Shown: positions 13,413-26,042 of the stretch, in pieces | How positions within the stretch are numbered: the stretch's first letter is position 1 | How the letters are laid out: each line of letters begins with the position of its first letter | The notes under the pieces: model-generated | The model's input: only the letters and a program-made list of their open reading frames with translations | What the model was told of the DNA's origin: nothing | Database searches by the model: none | Translations under genes and position numbers: made by a program | Source of the DNA: Lumbricus rubellus | Taxonomy: Eukaryota; Annelida; Clitellata; Crassiclitellata; Lumbricidae | Direction: 5' to 3' | NCBI GenBank assembly: GCA_945859605.1 | Contig: OX243811.1 | Span: forward strand, 51,096,376-51,160,375 | Length of the DNA: 64,000 nucleotides

Positions 13413-14104
13413 TCCTTTTTATCCATTTCAAATACAAACTATAAAAACTTTTGAACCACCTTCTTCCATCTGATTGAGCCATTAATAACCCCTCCCTACC
13501 TCCTGAAAAAGCCATTCAAGGACTCAAACATCCCACTCACAAGTGTCTATACTTGACATGCTAGGAAGTTGAATCAATAGTTACTATCATACACTAATAT
13601 CAATTTCACACTGGCGCTTGAGGAGAAAAACAGAAAAATGAATGTGACCTTTCAGCAAACAGAAAATCACCAAAACAGAGTTACTGCAAAATAAGACATC
13701 AATTGTGAAATTCGTTTGATGCCTTCTCAATTACATCATGTGTTCATGATTTATGATATCAATGTAAAGTTATCATATTATTGCAAATGATGGAATGAGA
13801 TTCAGGGTGGCTACATGAACAGCAGACTATTTGGCAATTTAAAATGCAAGCAAACTAAATTCTCTTTGGCTATTTTGAAAATACAATAATATCAAATTGG
13901 AAACTGTCTCTTACACCTTCAATGTAAACGACCAGCACATATTCAGATCTGTGTAAAACTACATAATATACAGTATACACGTACAAAATTAACCTTGCAA
14001 ACACATGACAACAGATTTTAGAAAAGGCTAAACAATTCGGTGCAAATTCGGCACTGTCACTGAAAATAGCTAAAGAACACAACAATATGCTTCTGAAAAA
14101 CAAT

Positions 14105-17100
14105 TTAGCAAGCAAAATTGTGCAGAATCTCTTTATGATGCTGATCATACAAAGAAATCATGCTGTTGAGATCCTGATTTGCATCCAGAACCTAAATGTA
14201 AAATGTTACAGAATTGAGTTGCATCACATTTGGAAATGAGCGAATGCATCAAAAAATTCCAAAAAAAACCATCAATGTACATAGTAAAAGCATTCATTCT
14301 GTCCATTCATTTGAAATGTCTATGGCATTTTTAATAGCTGCACAACTTCATAATCATCATTATTAACATTTCTAACAAGTACAGTCACACAGAAATGCGA
14401 ATCTGAGGCATGAGTTTGATGTGAAAAAAGTTACATATATACTCAAATGCTTGTAAACCAGTGGGAAATAGTTTAGAGGTTTTTTTAAAGGAAGTGAAAG
14501 ACTTTGAGCATTAAATAGAAGCAGAAAAAATGGAATGCTCGAGACCCCATGACAAAGTCACATCAAGGATCAACTAAATCACTCAACCCTTAGATCACAT
14601 ACAACAGGGTGTGATGAATGGAAATATTAGAGGTCGAAGGAAGGTAGGAGTGCAGTTGTAAGGGTTAGGTCAGACATTCCAGTTTAAATCTTATTCCTAA
14701 TCCTGCAGGAATCCAATGAAGCTGACCAGCACGGTTAAAGAATTTGTATGAATTCATACATACTCGAGTAGCACCATGTTGCACAAAAATTGTGGACTTC
14801 AAGATCAGAGATTCTTGCAGAAACAGAGTTGCTACAACCAAGGCGAGAGAAGACAAAAGAACAAGTTGCCGAAGGATTGCATTTAACCATAACAAGAGCA
14901 CATTTAAGAGGCTGAAAAAATCAGTACAGCCCTGTGTATCTAGTTCCTTTAAGTCAACTCACCAGTACTGGAGCCGGTAACACAAAGTTGCTGTTTGTTC
15001 TTCGAATCAACCAGTCTTCGTGAAGCTCGTGTAGAGATTCTAAATAACTCTGTGTAAAACAAGCATACAAAATTAAAACCACAAAACAAGCAGTGAAAAA
15101 TATCCATTTGTATTAATTGTATGAAGTACTTGTGTTCAATTTGATATACTAAATGTTTGAGAGTAAAAATTCCTACAATGAAGATTTCACACATTCACAA
15201 AAAAGTTCTAATTTAGACGGCAATCAAAAGTTGGCCCATTCAACAAAATCTTGCGATCAGTCACAATATTTCTCCGACAGCTGTTCATAATTACAACTGC
15301 ACCACAAATTTGTGTTCTTAATATATAATGTATAAAATATACAGTAAATTTTGCCAACGCTTTCCAACTTACGAGTGGTATGGACAGTTCTTCCTCTCTT
15401 CCTCTCTCCCTGATTCGCTGAAGCACAGTTTCTGGTCGAGTTTGCAGATAGACTACAAGTCATTGCAAGTCATTAGAGCAAGCACGATGTTAATGCTCCA
15501 CAATATATATTACGGTAAGATTATAATAATCGTTAAATCATTACACAACTTGTCACAATAAATCATTAGATGCATTGACCTAAGTTTAAAGGATAATTCC
15601 GTTATGTACAGTGCCAACATATCAATAGTTTCAAAACCAACTCCATAGACACATCTGGTTTAACTGGTTACACACCGCTATCATGAGTTGCATATTTCAA
15701 CAGATGCATGATCTGAACTCTAGATGTGAAGGCAAAAGCAATCAGTCACTGCATAATAATTTGAGACCATTTCTTCCAAAGACTAATTCCTAGCTATAAG
15801 GTAACTCTTTTAATTTAACTTGTTCGTGATTATTTCCTTTCATCTTATAAAAAATACAATACTTTATGTGCATTAGGGTGACAACAAAACATGATGCGTT
15901 CATTCAAGTATATCAAAAGTAAACTGCAGTTTAAGGAATTCAGAAAACTTTAGAAATCATCAAATTACTCTCACCAATTAAGTCGATTTGCGTGTTACAG
16001 TGGTTGGTCAACCAAACAAACCATTCATTCAGGATGGTGTACTCAACCTCAGACATTTTACCACTAAAATAAACAAAACTCTGATTTTTTAAGCACTTTA
16101 TAAATAATTTTAAATAACACTAACCTTACACGCTCTTCCAATTTTCATCTAAGGCGCCTCTGGCTGTTCGGTGTTCTGTCTCATCTTCTGTTTTTACCAC
16201 CCCAGTTCACAATTTCATCAGCTCTCGAATTGACTACCGGTTCTGTAATTCCCTTCTAATTGGTCCTTCCATTCACCTTTCATCTTTTCAGTCAGTTTTC
16301 AATGCAGCCGCCAGATAATAGCATGCCTACCATGCTACTCTCACATTTCCACATTCATGTTGTAACAAAGTTCGCATTGCCGCCTCTCACTGTGTGCTCT
16401 AAGTTGCCCTGAAATGCAATATTCCACCCTCTGTCACCTCGCATCGTCCACTTCGTTCTATGGCCTTGATCTTCTAGTTCCCCATATACTAGAACAGCAA
16501 TAGATCAGTCCCGGTCCTTTACATCAATTTGTCCCTCTCTTTGGAATATGCTGTGGACATCTATTTAATCTCAAATTCTAGCTGCTAGCTTCTCCTTTAC
16601 TTTCCTCAAAACCTATGCTTCTCTTGTGGCCCTGCACACTGGGAGCACCTCTGAATGGTTCACCTTACCAGAGGCGCTCTATAAATGTCTGAATAACTAG
16701 AATACAATCTCTATAATACAAAATATAATACAAAATCTATCTACAACTATTACCAGCAGATCCCAAGTCACATTAACTTTATGCTTTTCAAGTGCATTCA
16801 AAGAATGAACTTTTGAAAATGAGCAGTTAGTATTCTATAAACATCTTAACATCTTTTTGCAAAAGCACAAACCTTTTAAACATATTTTCCACAAAGCAAT
16901 ATCGGGCACTGAAGATGGACCTCTCAAGTAGTCGAACAGGTTTTTCTGGAACCTAAATTATTTTAAAAATTAATAACAGCACTCAACAAAATAAAAATAC
17001 AATATTAAAAATAATTCTCAAAGAAAAAGAAAAATTTGAAACTCAAGAATTGTATTCAGAATTTAAAAAAAATTAAAATTGCATTCACATAAATATAAGA

Positions 17101-17839
17101 TAAGGCAGTTTATATGAAAACTTGCTCCACAGTAAAAAGACTATCATATTCTGTTCTGTATGAAGAACCAAATTTTATACCCAAAGCATGTTTGGTAAGC
17201 CACTATTAGCGTCATTGTCTTGCAGGCTGTCTGTTCCGTAAGTAGTTAGGATCGATGTTAATTAAGATTTTTCATGCAATCAAACTATTACTGCATTGTG
17301 TCAGTTTGAAAAAGAAAGATTATTGTTATTATTATTATTATTCATTTATTAAACATAACATTTTTACAAGTAACAGCACGAAAAGATCTTTGTTCTCTAG
17401 TTAGCGGTCCTCATCACAGAGCAACTGTATTATTATTATTATCATTATTATTATTATATTAAAGAGTTTATTACTACTATTAGCATTGTTACAATGGCAA
17501 TGTGGATGAAAAACAGATGGCGTTTCCTCGTTGGATTGCCACTGAGATTCTCTGAAACAGGTAGCTTGTCTCGAGTCTGTCCTGTGTTGCCTCGGTCAAC
17601 CTCCGTCCCAGGTCCAGCACAAAATCAAGTCCCTCTGAACTCCAGGAACCGCTGGACTCCAATGCCACCGCTACAAAGGCATGTGTTCGAGTAATTGCGA
17701 CGTACTTCAATCTTTTGGCGACGGCAGCCCGGTTTGCGGCCTCACCTGCTCCTGTTGATGTTGCTGCCAGATGTGACGCTGCAAAGGTGTCCGACACCGT
17801 CACGTCCCAAGTGAGACATCTTCCACTTGACCATTATTA

Positions 17840-17881
<42 letters not shown>

Positions 17882-20414
17882 GTACCGGATGTTGAGTGTA
17901 TATCTGTGCAAACGTCAGCTGAATGTATGATTGGAGTAAAGTGGACCATCTCTCTGGATTTTCGTACAGCAGACTAAGTAAATTGTGACCGTTCACGTTT
18001 CGCCACTTCTCAACTGGTTCCTTAATCACCTAACACAGGAAAAGGAAAAATAAACTCATAAAAAAACGCATATAGGTAATTCAAGAATACCGTAAACTGT
18101 CATCATCCATCATAAAAGTAAATTCAAACTTAATTGCAATACATAACATAATTATAACATTTACATTGCTAATATCAAAGGAGTATTCATTACAAAACAA
18201 AATCAGAAACTAATAGAAACAGATTAACTATAAACTATGTGACAAAATAAAAAAATTCCCCTTATAAGCAACTAGCATTTTCTCCGTGTATCAACATGTT
18301 CTGAATGAAAATCTGTCATGCACTTTGTAAGTGAACAACTGAAAAATGTCTACTTACCTCAAAACATGTGAATGCATACATACCATACTAACATTGCAAA
18401 TCAATCTGGTTTTAGGGCTCATCATTCCACCGAGACAGCTCTCCTTTCTCTATTATCTGAAATCTATTCTGCTATTGATAAGTCTGAGGTCACTCTTTTG
18501 GCCCTCTATGACGTCTCTTCAGCTTTTGACATGGTCGATCACGATATCCTACTCAAGCGTCTTGAAACCTCCTATGGTGTTAAGGATGTTCCCCTATCTT
18601 GGTTCCAGTCGTACCTTTCTGAAAGAACTCAAATGATTATATCTGGTGACTCTCGAACCCAATGGGTTCATGTTAATCTGGGTGTTCCTCAAGGTTCTGT
18701 TCTTGGACCTCTTCTATTTATTCTTTACACGGCTGACATCTCTTCTCTTTTTCGGATTTGTAGTGCTGCTGGCCATCTATTTGCTGATGATGTTCAGGCT
18801 TTTGTCCATGGTCCCTCATCTTCCCAGCTGCTGTTAGTCGCGCTTATTGAATCCCTTACTAATCATCTCCACTCATGGATGTCTTCTAATCGCCTTTCAC
18901 TCAATACTTCAAAGACTCAATTCATCTGGCTAGGTACTCCCCAGCAGCTCCAGAAGCTTAATTTCATTCTGCTCTCTGAAAAATTCCCGCTGTTTTTCTT
19001 CTCTTCAAGTGTGCGGGATCTGGGTGTTGTACTTGATAGCTCACTTACCTTTACTGAGCATATTTCCAATGTTACACGCTCGTCTTATTTTCATTTAAGA
19101 CGTCTCAGAGTCATTCGTCGCTCTGTCTCCTCCTCCATATTCACTACCTTAATTCATGCTTTTATATGTTCACGAATTGACTATTGCAATGCTCTCCTCG
19201 TTGGTCTTCCTAAAGTTCGTCTTTCACCGATTCAGTCGGTTCTCAACTCAGCTGCTAGATTGATTGCCCGCCTTCCCAAGTACTCTCACATTTCTGCCTT
19301 TATGTTTCATGAACTTCACTGGCTTCCTCTCTGTGCTCGCACACAATTTAAGATCCTCACTCTGATCATTAAGGCTCAACGGGGTCTTGCCCCAAAATAT
19401 CTGACTAATATTTTACTTTGTCCTCACTCGGCTTCCTCCCACCGTCCACTTCGCTCATCCACCAGATTTGACCTCTTGGTTCCTCGGTCTAGAACTGCTA
19501 TGGCTCAGTCTCGATCATTTGTCTCAATTGGTCCTTCTCTTTGGAATGCCCTTTCTCCTTCTGTTCGCTCTACACTTCTCTCTGGTAGTCTCTCCTCTGC
19601 TTTGTCTCTTCTCAAAACTTGTTTCTTCTCGAGGGGCCTTGCGCACTGGGAGCGCCTCTGAACGGTTCACCCTACTAGAGGCGCTTTATAAATGTTTAAA
19701 TACAATACAATACAATACTAGCCACCTATCAAAGTATAAAGTTTACAACTTTTTAAACCCAGAACTTAGCATTACTTTCATTGCATCTTTAATTCCCAGT
19801 CAGAGAAAATATCACCAGCATTGCTAACTGAATCTGCAAGATATCAACCCTTTTGTGGATGTAAACATGCCAGTTTCCCCACCTATATACAGTCATTCAT
19901 TAGGACCCAACTAATAGGCCTTAGAACTCTGAAAATGAACAAATAACCTCTAATCCATCTTCTGCTTTTTCGCTGTAGTACTCCAGAAGACAAGTCTTGC
20001 CACTAGCTATGTTGCCTTCAATGGAAACCTGTGATCAGAAACATCGGCAGTTATTTCACAGGTTCTTCAAAACTAAGAGACTGAAAACATGTTGACCATC
20101 AAAGTGACATAGAACTTACAAAATCCTAGTCCTTCAAACCTAGAAAGAAAGAAGTGATAAAAACACTAAAACAGTTCATCATTAACAGTTTTAAGCCCAA
20201 GTTATAACTGACAGAACCAGAAAATCCCCAAAATGACCAATGACAATACAAAGAATGCCAGGCAATGTGCATCGGCACCAACTTAACTTTCAGTCCTGAC
20301 CAGAATCTTAGAGTATCGATATAAAATTGCCTCCTGAAATGTCCTTTGAATTGCTGTGGCATTTGTGTTTCAGCAAACCCCAAGACTGTATAATTATGCT
20401 TGTAAGTAAGTAAA

Positions 20415-20488
<74 letters not shown>

Positions 20489-21335
20489 TTACTTTATTGA
20501 ACCGTCTGCAAGTTGCAAGCGCACTGCAAGAACACAGGATGAGAACAGAATTATAACTTGTACAATCATTAAAAAAATCGAAATATGAAATTCAATAATC
20601 ATAGTATACAACTAAAAACCATAACAGACATAGATCTATGGAACTATTTCGGACAGAAAGGATAGACAGAAAAAGAAAACACTAATAAAATAAAATTAAG
20701 GTCACTTGAATAGCATCTGAGTTGCAAAACCACATCTGGTTAATGCGTCAGCATGAGGAATCTCACGGTTGTGAGAACGAGGACGGAGTGAGTAGGTATT
20801 AACAAGAGTAGTAAAAAATCAGAAACTATTAGTAATAATAATTAGTTTCATAATAGTAATAGTAAGCAATATAGTTTCCTAAACCAATTGCATATCCGCA
20901 CTCTGGTGTAACGTTCGTTTTAATTATAACAGTCAACTGTAAATATGAGTACAACATTCCAGCTATAAATTTCTTGCGCTCCAAATTTTCTGCAAGAGGT
21001 AGGCAATGGTCGTGTGATTATGGTCGCAGAGTATAATATTGCTGTTTCTATAGCAGATTGATAATATACATGCTGTCTTAACCTTTACTTTCATAACTAG
21101 TATCATTATTGTATATAATCATTTTTATTACAGAGACAGTTTAGGCTGGCCTCTAAACATACATACTATATAAATCACTTACCGTAAAGTGGCGCATTTG
21201 CTGTGCATTTGCCAGCACATGAGATTTCTTTTCATCCCTGATATGATTCATTTGAGCACCTTCAGAAACATAAACATTCACCTTCAACGACTTACTTAAA
21301 TCGCATGCATATTCATTCAGGTTCATTAAAACCAT
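14105..21335 (-). CDS. TK2: Deoxynucleoside kinase, thymidine kinase 2 / insect dNK family (complete, 8 exons)
   Basis: Minus-strand exons in coding order: 21335-21183, 20028-19948, 18029-17886, 16952-16873, 16063-15975, 15452-15373, 15049-14963 and 14191-14105 (stop TAA). All joins keep frame and give 266 aa, close to human TK2 (265). The product phosphorylates deoxynucleosides for dNTP salvage. Seen: P-loop GNIASGKT (residues 56-63); KEPVEKWRNVNGHNLL (81-96), lining the substrate pocket in the family; LLERSIFSARYCF (134-146) with the ERS motif; DLIVYLQTRPE; the arginine-rich LID, RIRERGREEE (195-204); and LHELHEDWLI. The start ATG follows an in-frame TAA. The N-terminal 51 residues are not clearly basic or amphipathic, so mitochondrial targeting is uncertain. 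The donor after GLE (gttatt) is weak. Introns hold three antisense or sense LINE pieces, and a TAA microsatellite begins about six bases after the exon-3 donor. Confidence 0.94.
16138..16710 (+). mobile_element. Degenerate CR1/L2-like LINE 3' fragment
   Basis: Plus-strand frames broken by stops contain FISSRIDYRFCNSLLIGPS and FQSVFNAAAR. These align with the intact LINE at 18383-19715 (ICSRIDYCNALLVGLP, QSVLNSAARL). The 3' end has GGGAGCACCTCTGAATGG, then AGAGGCGCTCTATAAATG and an AATAC-like tail, so it is the same family but older. It lies within a kinase intron, antisense to the gene. Confidence 0.85.
17429..17833 (-). mobile_element. 5'-truncated retroelement 3' end (reverse-transcriptase C-terminal segment)
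   Basis: A minus-strand frame reads CLTWDVTVSDTFAASHLAAT, then a block including LETSYLFQRISVAIQRGNAI, ending with a stop at 17489. This is the C-terminal region that commonly follows the reverse transcriptase domain in one group of invertebrate non-LTR proteins; I recognise it by pattern and cannot name the clade. A short 3' segment and an AAT-type tail (17429-17457 as ATT on plus) follow. The left truncation point abuts another ATT array. It is in the kinase intron, same strand as the gene. Confidence 0.7.
17834..17881. repeat. ATT trinucleotide microsatellite next to a splice donor
   Basis: About 15 consecutive ATT units. On the minus strand the array starts about six bases into the intron that follows kinase exon 3 (donor gtacat at 17885). 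Shorter ATT arrays lie at 17323-17342 and 17429-17457. Confidence 0.9.
18383..19715 (+). mobile_element. CR1/L2-group non-LTR retrotransposon, 5'-truncated, with an intact reverse transcriptase frame
   Basis: One open frame from about 18372 to 19661 covers most of a reverse transcriptase: GFRAHHSTETALLSLLSEIY, ALYDVSSAFDMVDHDILLKR, GVPQGSVLGPLLFILYTADI, the catalytic FADDVQ, the DLGVVLDSSLTF block, and the thumb and C-terminal region ending LAHWERL. The endonuclease and any ORF1 are absent, so it is 5'-truncated. The 3' end has the hairpin GGGAGCGCCTCTGAACGG with AGAGGCGCTTTATAAATG, then a short AATAC tail. The frame has no internal stop, so insertion looks recent, but the copy cannot move alone. 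It sits antisense in a kinase intron. Confidence 0.92.
20401..20488. repeat. TAAG tetranucleotide microsatellite
   Basis: About 20 units of TAAG, with one interruption near the start. It is followed by TATTACTTTATTGAACCG, so it may be the 3' tail of an unrecognised minus-strand retroelement. It lies in kinase intron 1. Confidence 0.88.
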
Positions 21336-21820
21336 TTAATTATTGTTTCTCTTTACTCAGTTGCTATGTTGTAGATTAAGTATGTACAAGCAGGAAAGGC
21401 CCTAGGAAATGGTAGATGACACTGGACTCTAGAAGCTTTTAAAGATATGTACCAGATTTTCACTATGTCTCCATTTAAAGAAAAGTAGGAAAAGTCACAA
21501 AACATGCCAACTAGCCTATTTAGAAATCGATGTGTGAAGCCATCTGGTCCTTCGCTAGGCAAGTTGCCGCTGGAAATGAACTTATTACATTACAGACCAT
21601 CTTTGCAGAAAACTGTTGGGCTACAAACATGTCTTCCTGATAAGTAACCAATTTGAAAAGCCAAAATGAACTCTACAATCAGATATAACCTCCTGATCAC
21701 ATATTGAAAATATGGATTTATTGTAATAATGTAAATCCATTGGGCTTTTCTTCCCAGATTCTTGGAGATATTGGGGTACAAGTCACTACTTTGACCAGAA
21801 GCGCAGTCCAAAGGAATCCG

Positions 21821-22221
21821 GGCAAAACTCCGAACGGCGGTCCCAAATTAAAATATGCAGTCTATATCGTCAAATTTTGTAAGTGTTTTAATTAATCCAT
21901 CTTCCATTTCACTTATTATGTCTATCATCCAGGTTCTATTCAATCCAGCTTCTATTTCAGATCTAAAAATACCTCCACCCAGCTTATATTTCACGCGTTT
22001 TTCATCAATCCACCTTCATTTCACCTGTAAAAGGTCTTCATCCAGCCTCCATTTCTCAAATGTTTTCTCAGTGTTCCGGGTTCTATTTCGGTGGACCAGC
22101 TGGTCGTTTTATAAGTGTGGAGTGCAAAAGAAACCGTTTCATCCAATACACCGCACTATTACGACACGTCATGTTGATTTACTTAATGTTATAATTTGGG
22201 ACCGCCGTTCGGAGTTTTGCC
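21821..22221. mobile_element. MITE, 401 bp, with perfect 8-bp duplication, related to 4512-5511
   Basis: The inverted ends are GGCAAAACTCCGAACGGCGG on both sides and extend about 30 bases. The 8-mer GGAATCCG lies directly outside each end (21813-21820, 22222-22229). The interior holds diverged copies of the words ATCCAGCTTCTATTTCA and TTTCACGCG that form the 33-bp array at 4708-4975. No coding capacity. It lies about 500 bases upstream of the kinase start and could overlap its 5' flank. Confidence 0.88.
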
Positions 22222-23164
22222 GGAATCCGAACCCCTTGTGGCATCAATGCCTATAATTTTTGGCATCACCTGTTTGGCATACACGCCTATAATTTATAAT
22301 TTGGCATAGGGGCCTACATGTCTATAATACTGCACGCACCAAGTATTTGTACTCGATTGAGACCAAATGAAGCACAGATTCCACGTCTAAACAGTATGCT
22401 GATTCTCATCGTCACAAAGATTGTACTTTCTCTCAGTAATCAACTGAATTCATCCATTACGCAACAATCACACAGCATCCACTGTTCTGAAGCTCTGGTG
22501 CCGTCATTATCGTCATATAATAATACGGCGTTATATAAACCGCAGTCAGCACACGGCTTTGGCTTACCATAGACCAAAGACCAACGACCTTATATATATT
22601 ACGCCAAAGACGGCTTTTCCATAGACCAGAGCATGGACCAGAGCCGTACATAGACATCCTACATTTACTATATAATTATCAGGTCTCTGTTACTTACTTA
22701 CAGAGAAATTTCACCGAAGATTAGAATCATTAGATAACATAAATTATTATAATTGTGGCTTTAGGATTCAAGATCGCGCTCATACTAGACCTATTATAAG
22801 CAAATATGTTAGAGTAGGCTATATATATGTATGCCCTGGCTGTACTCAGCTAGGGCATGCAGATAAAAAGGTCGTCTGTGATTTTTGCTTATGGCAGGTC
22901 CGTGAGCTTAGGCCTAGAATGCAAGGGCTAGAAATTTGATATGCTGGTAGGCCCGGTACTGCAGCTGCAACCCTGTCATAGATAATTGCGCGTGGGAGGT
23001 CCTGCATGATTATAATAATAGTCTCTGTCATTGATGACTGATTGTAAGGGGGCCTACAGATGGTGACTGACCACAGATGTCACCATATGATGACTGCAAT
23101 CCTGTCGTCACGCATGAAAAACTAATTGGGGGTGGAAGGTTAACATGTATGGTGCGCTGCGCTA

Positions 23165-23800
23165 TTAAGCAGAATGATGTCAAGTGGTAAAGTCTTGGGA
23201 GAAGACGCGATACCATCTGAAATCTACAAGACAGTGCTGCAGGGAGCAGATTGCGCGCCGGCTGCAAACGCTATTCATCAAGATATGGCAAGAAGAAGCA
23301 GTAGGCCTATCGCGGGACTTTAGAGATGCTCTTGTCATGCACCTGTTTAAGCGTAAAGGCACCCGAGCCTGCTGTGATGACCACAGGGGGTATAATTCCT
23401 TCCTGTCTGTGGCAGGTAAGATACTAGCCAGACTCCTGGTCAACAGCCCTAAGGTTATCTGTTCATGTCACGAAGAATGAGATAATCCCTGAGAGTCAAT
23501 GTGACTTTCGGTCTGGCCAGCTAGGGCACAACCGACATGATATTCACAGCTAGGCAAATGAAGGAGGTGTAGGGAGCAGCAGCAAGAACTGTGTAGTAGG
23601 CTATTCATCGACCTGACGAAGGCCTTTGACTCTGTTGGCCGGAGCGGACTATGGAAGATTCTTGCAAAAATTGGGTGTCCAGCCAAGTTCATCAATGTCA
23701 TCAAGCGAGTCAAGTCCTTTCATGACGATATGACGGATCGAGTCCAGGAAGCGGGGAGAAATCGCTGCCATTTTCTGTCACAAATGGGACCAAGCAGAGA
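23165..23800 (+). pseudogene. Decayed LINE reverse transcriptase
   Basis: Pieces in changing frames give SVAGKILARLLVN, a GKVLGEDAIPSEIYKTVLQ stretch, TTDMIFTARQMKEV and a degenerate DLTKAFDS block, in that order. This is the order in the endonuclease-plus-reverse-transcriptase LINEs (RTE-like group) common in invertebrates. Many stops and frameshifts show it is dead. It is intergenic, between the kinase and homeobox genes. Confidence 0.75.
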
Positions 23801-24973
23801 TCTCGATGTTTTAGGCCTACGCCTATATAGGCCTACTTGCTACACTATTCAGCATATTCTTTTTCCATGATGCTAGACGTACGTAGCCTTCAAGGACTGT
23901 AGGGGGCATCCCAATAATATTCCGCACAGATGGCAGTGCATGTATTCTATCTATGATGACGAGATCCATCCAGGAGTTAAACTTAAAGTGTGGCAGGACT
24001 GTCATGGACGACGTCCTAGCACTCATTTTCAAATCTCTATATGCCGTCCTGACACTTATTCAGCCAGCACACCTGAAAATGTAAGGGGCGTCCTGGCACT
24101 TCTTTTGGAAAGGTAATTGGCGTCCAGGCACTTCTTTAATTTTTACACTTTTAGCGCTGGATCCATCGAATCGACGTCTCATTCCATGATGACTGCAACC
24201 CTGTCGTCATCATGATTCCGGATGAAAAGCTAATTGTGCGTGAGAGGTTAATAGTCTGATGAGAGATCACAGAATGATGTCACCCTAATTCCGAGGCTTG
24301 TGATGTTGGTATAATTAAGTCTTGGGACGGTGGGAGGGGTCGGAGCAGTTGTCTATGGGCAGAGATGAGTAAAGGGGATCGATGCTTTTTCCGATATGCA
24401 GACCTGCTATATATATAGTGACAAATTCCCTGGTCTACTTTTAGGGAACCAATTAAAGCGAGTTAATAATAATATACATCATTGTTATACTTATACATTA
24501 TTCGAAACCAAATGGGAGGGCAACGACACATGGCCGTTCTAGATGGGGGGAGCCATGACCGCCGTGGCCGGATTGCCTCCCCCTCTGGATCCGCCCTTTG
24601 ATGGTTCCAGCTGTAACGCAATAGCTGACGATGTAGGCCTACAGTCTTGATTTGTTAATCAGTCATTTATAACACAATGTTTTTAGTGGCCCATAAGATA
24701 GAAAAAGTCTGTGCTCAGTGTGCTGGAGGCTGGAGCCTATAGCTAGTATGATAATAAATTGTAGAATTACGCCCGTAATTTACGGGGACAATACCGGGGT
24801 ATGATAAGGCATACCCGGTACGCACAGCGGCACATGGAGTTGGAGACTTGGAGTGTGAAAGACGTCTTCACTATAAACATAAGATTAGGGGTTGAACACT
24901 GGCCCTCAATCCCCAGCAATTTTCACCCTGCTTGAACCACATTATAAGATCCGTACGTGGGCCGTGGCTGAGG

Positions 24974-24996
24974 TATATATATATATATGTTATATA

Positions 24997-25029
<33 letters not shown>

Positions 25030-25031
25030 AA
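24974..25031. repeat. TA dinucleotide microsatellite
   Basis: Nearly pure alternating TA with two short interruptions. The whole tract is self-complementary. No gene adjoins it. Confidence 0.88.
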
Positions 25032-26042
25032 CCAATCGCTGCCAAAAAGGTCGGCTCAACAGATCGCTTAGAAACTTGTCATGAGATCGAGCAACTATGT
25101 TGCGTCTTAAGCAAATATTTTACGCTATTGTCATCTAGGATATACTATAGGGCCTATAGGCCTATAGATTGTTTCGCACCATAATTATCCGCTTAGCGTT
25201 ATATTGATTGTTTACATTATTCATTCGGCAAACACTGACACCCATTCGGATGACCTGCAGGGGAAGCCAGTCGCAGTGCGAAAGCCGCCGTTCATGGGTA
25301 TAGCCTATGGAGTATATGCAGACAGCGTTTTCGTGGCATCATGGTATGAGCCAGTTCGCTCAGAATCCCATGGATTTCGCGCGAAGTGACATTTTGGGAT
25401 AATCTGTGACAGGAAAGTGTTTTTCTTTTGGAGAAATTTGTCGCAGACGCTCGAGCTACGAAAGAATGCACGATCACCAATATAAGAACTGCAATGGTAG
25501 AGCATGCTCCCACATCTCATCCAAATTGCTAAGGATTTTACAAATAAGAAACTACTATCGACGTATTACCAAACTATTGCGAGTAGGCCTATTCGGATCA
25601 TCTGCAGGAAAAACTGATATTCAAAGGAAGATCTCAATCTCTCAGTTATCTTCAAAAACAGGAAGAATCGCAATCGGTAAGGATTAATTTGCTCATCGGT
25701 TTAATCTTGCTGTGACGTGTTCAGATGACTTTAATTACCGGTGTAGAAAGTTTTTCGAATTTTGTGTCTATAGTAGCAACTATAGTAGCTCTTTAATTCG
25801 ATTGGTTATCATAAATTTTGTGTTTAAAATTGTTCAATCGCATGAATATTTAATTTATAAATATAAATCAGCAGTGCACATGCAGGACCTATAGGCCTAC
25901 AGATCAAACTCTTCCCAAACTCAGATGTTTTGAAACCCAGAGTTCCTTGCTTACACGAATCTTGATGCCATGCAGCTATAGCCTACATTCCAGAAAAGTT
26001 CTTAAGAGCATTTGAAATGCTTTTTATTTCTTAAAGATTTAA

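Larger units (their letters stand above)
9173..14104. other. 3' flanks of two convergent genes; no coding gene seen
   Basis: This holds the 3' untranslated sequence of GRTP1 (plus) and of the kinase gene (minus). No open frame has a recognisable protein, and no spliced exon series is apparent. A retroelement tail fragment is present at 10785-10836, and candidate polyadenylation signals sit at 11287 (plus) and 13407-13412 (minus). Confidence 0.55.

Noticed and set aside
17742..18029. Kinase exon read as a separate 95-aa protein ending in polyasparagine
   Set aside because: The polyAsn run is intron microsatellite beyond the gtacat donor. The residues before it are kinase exon 3, and the join to the next exon restores the family alignment.
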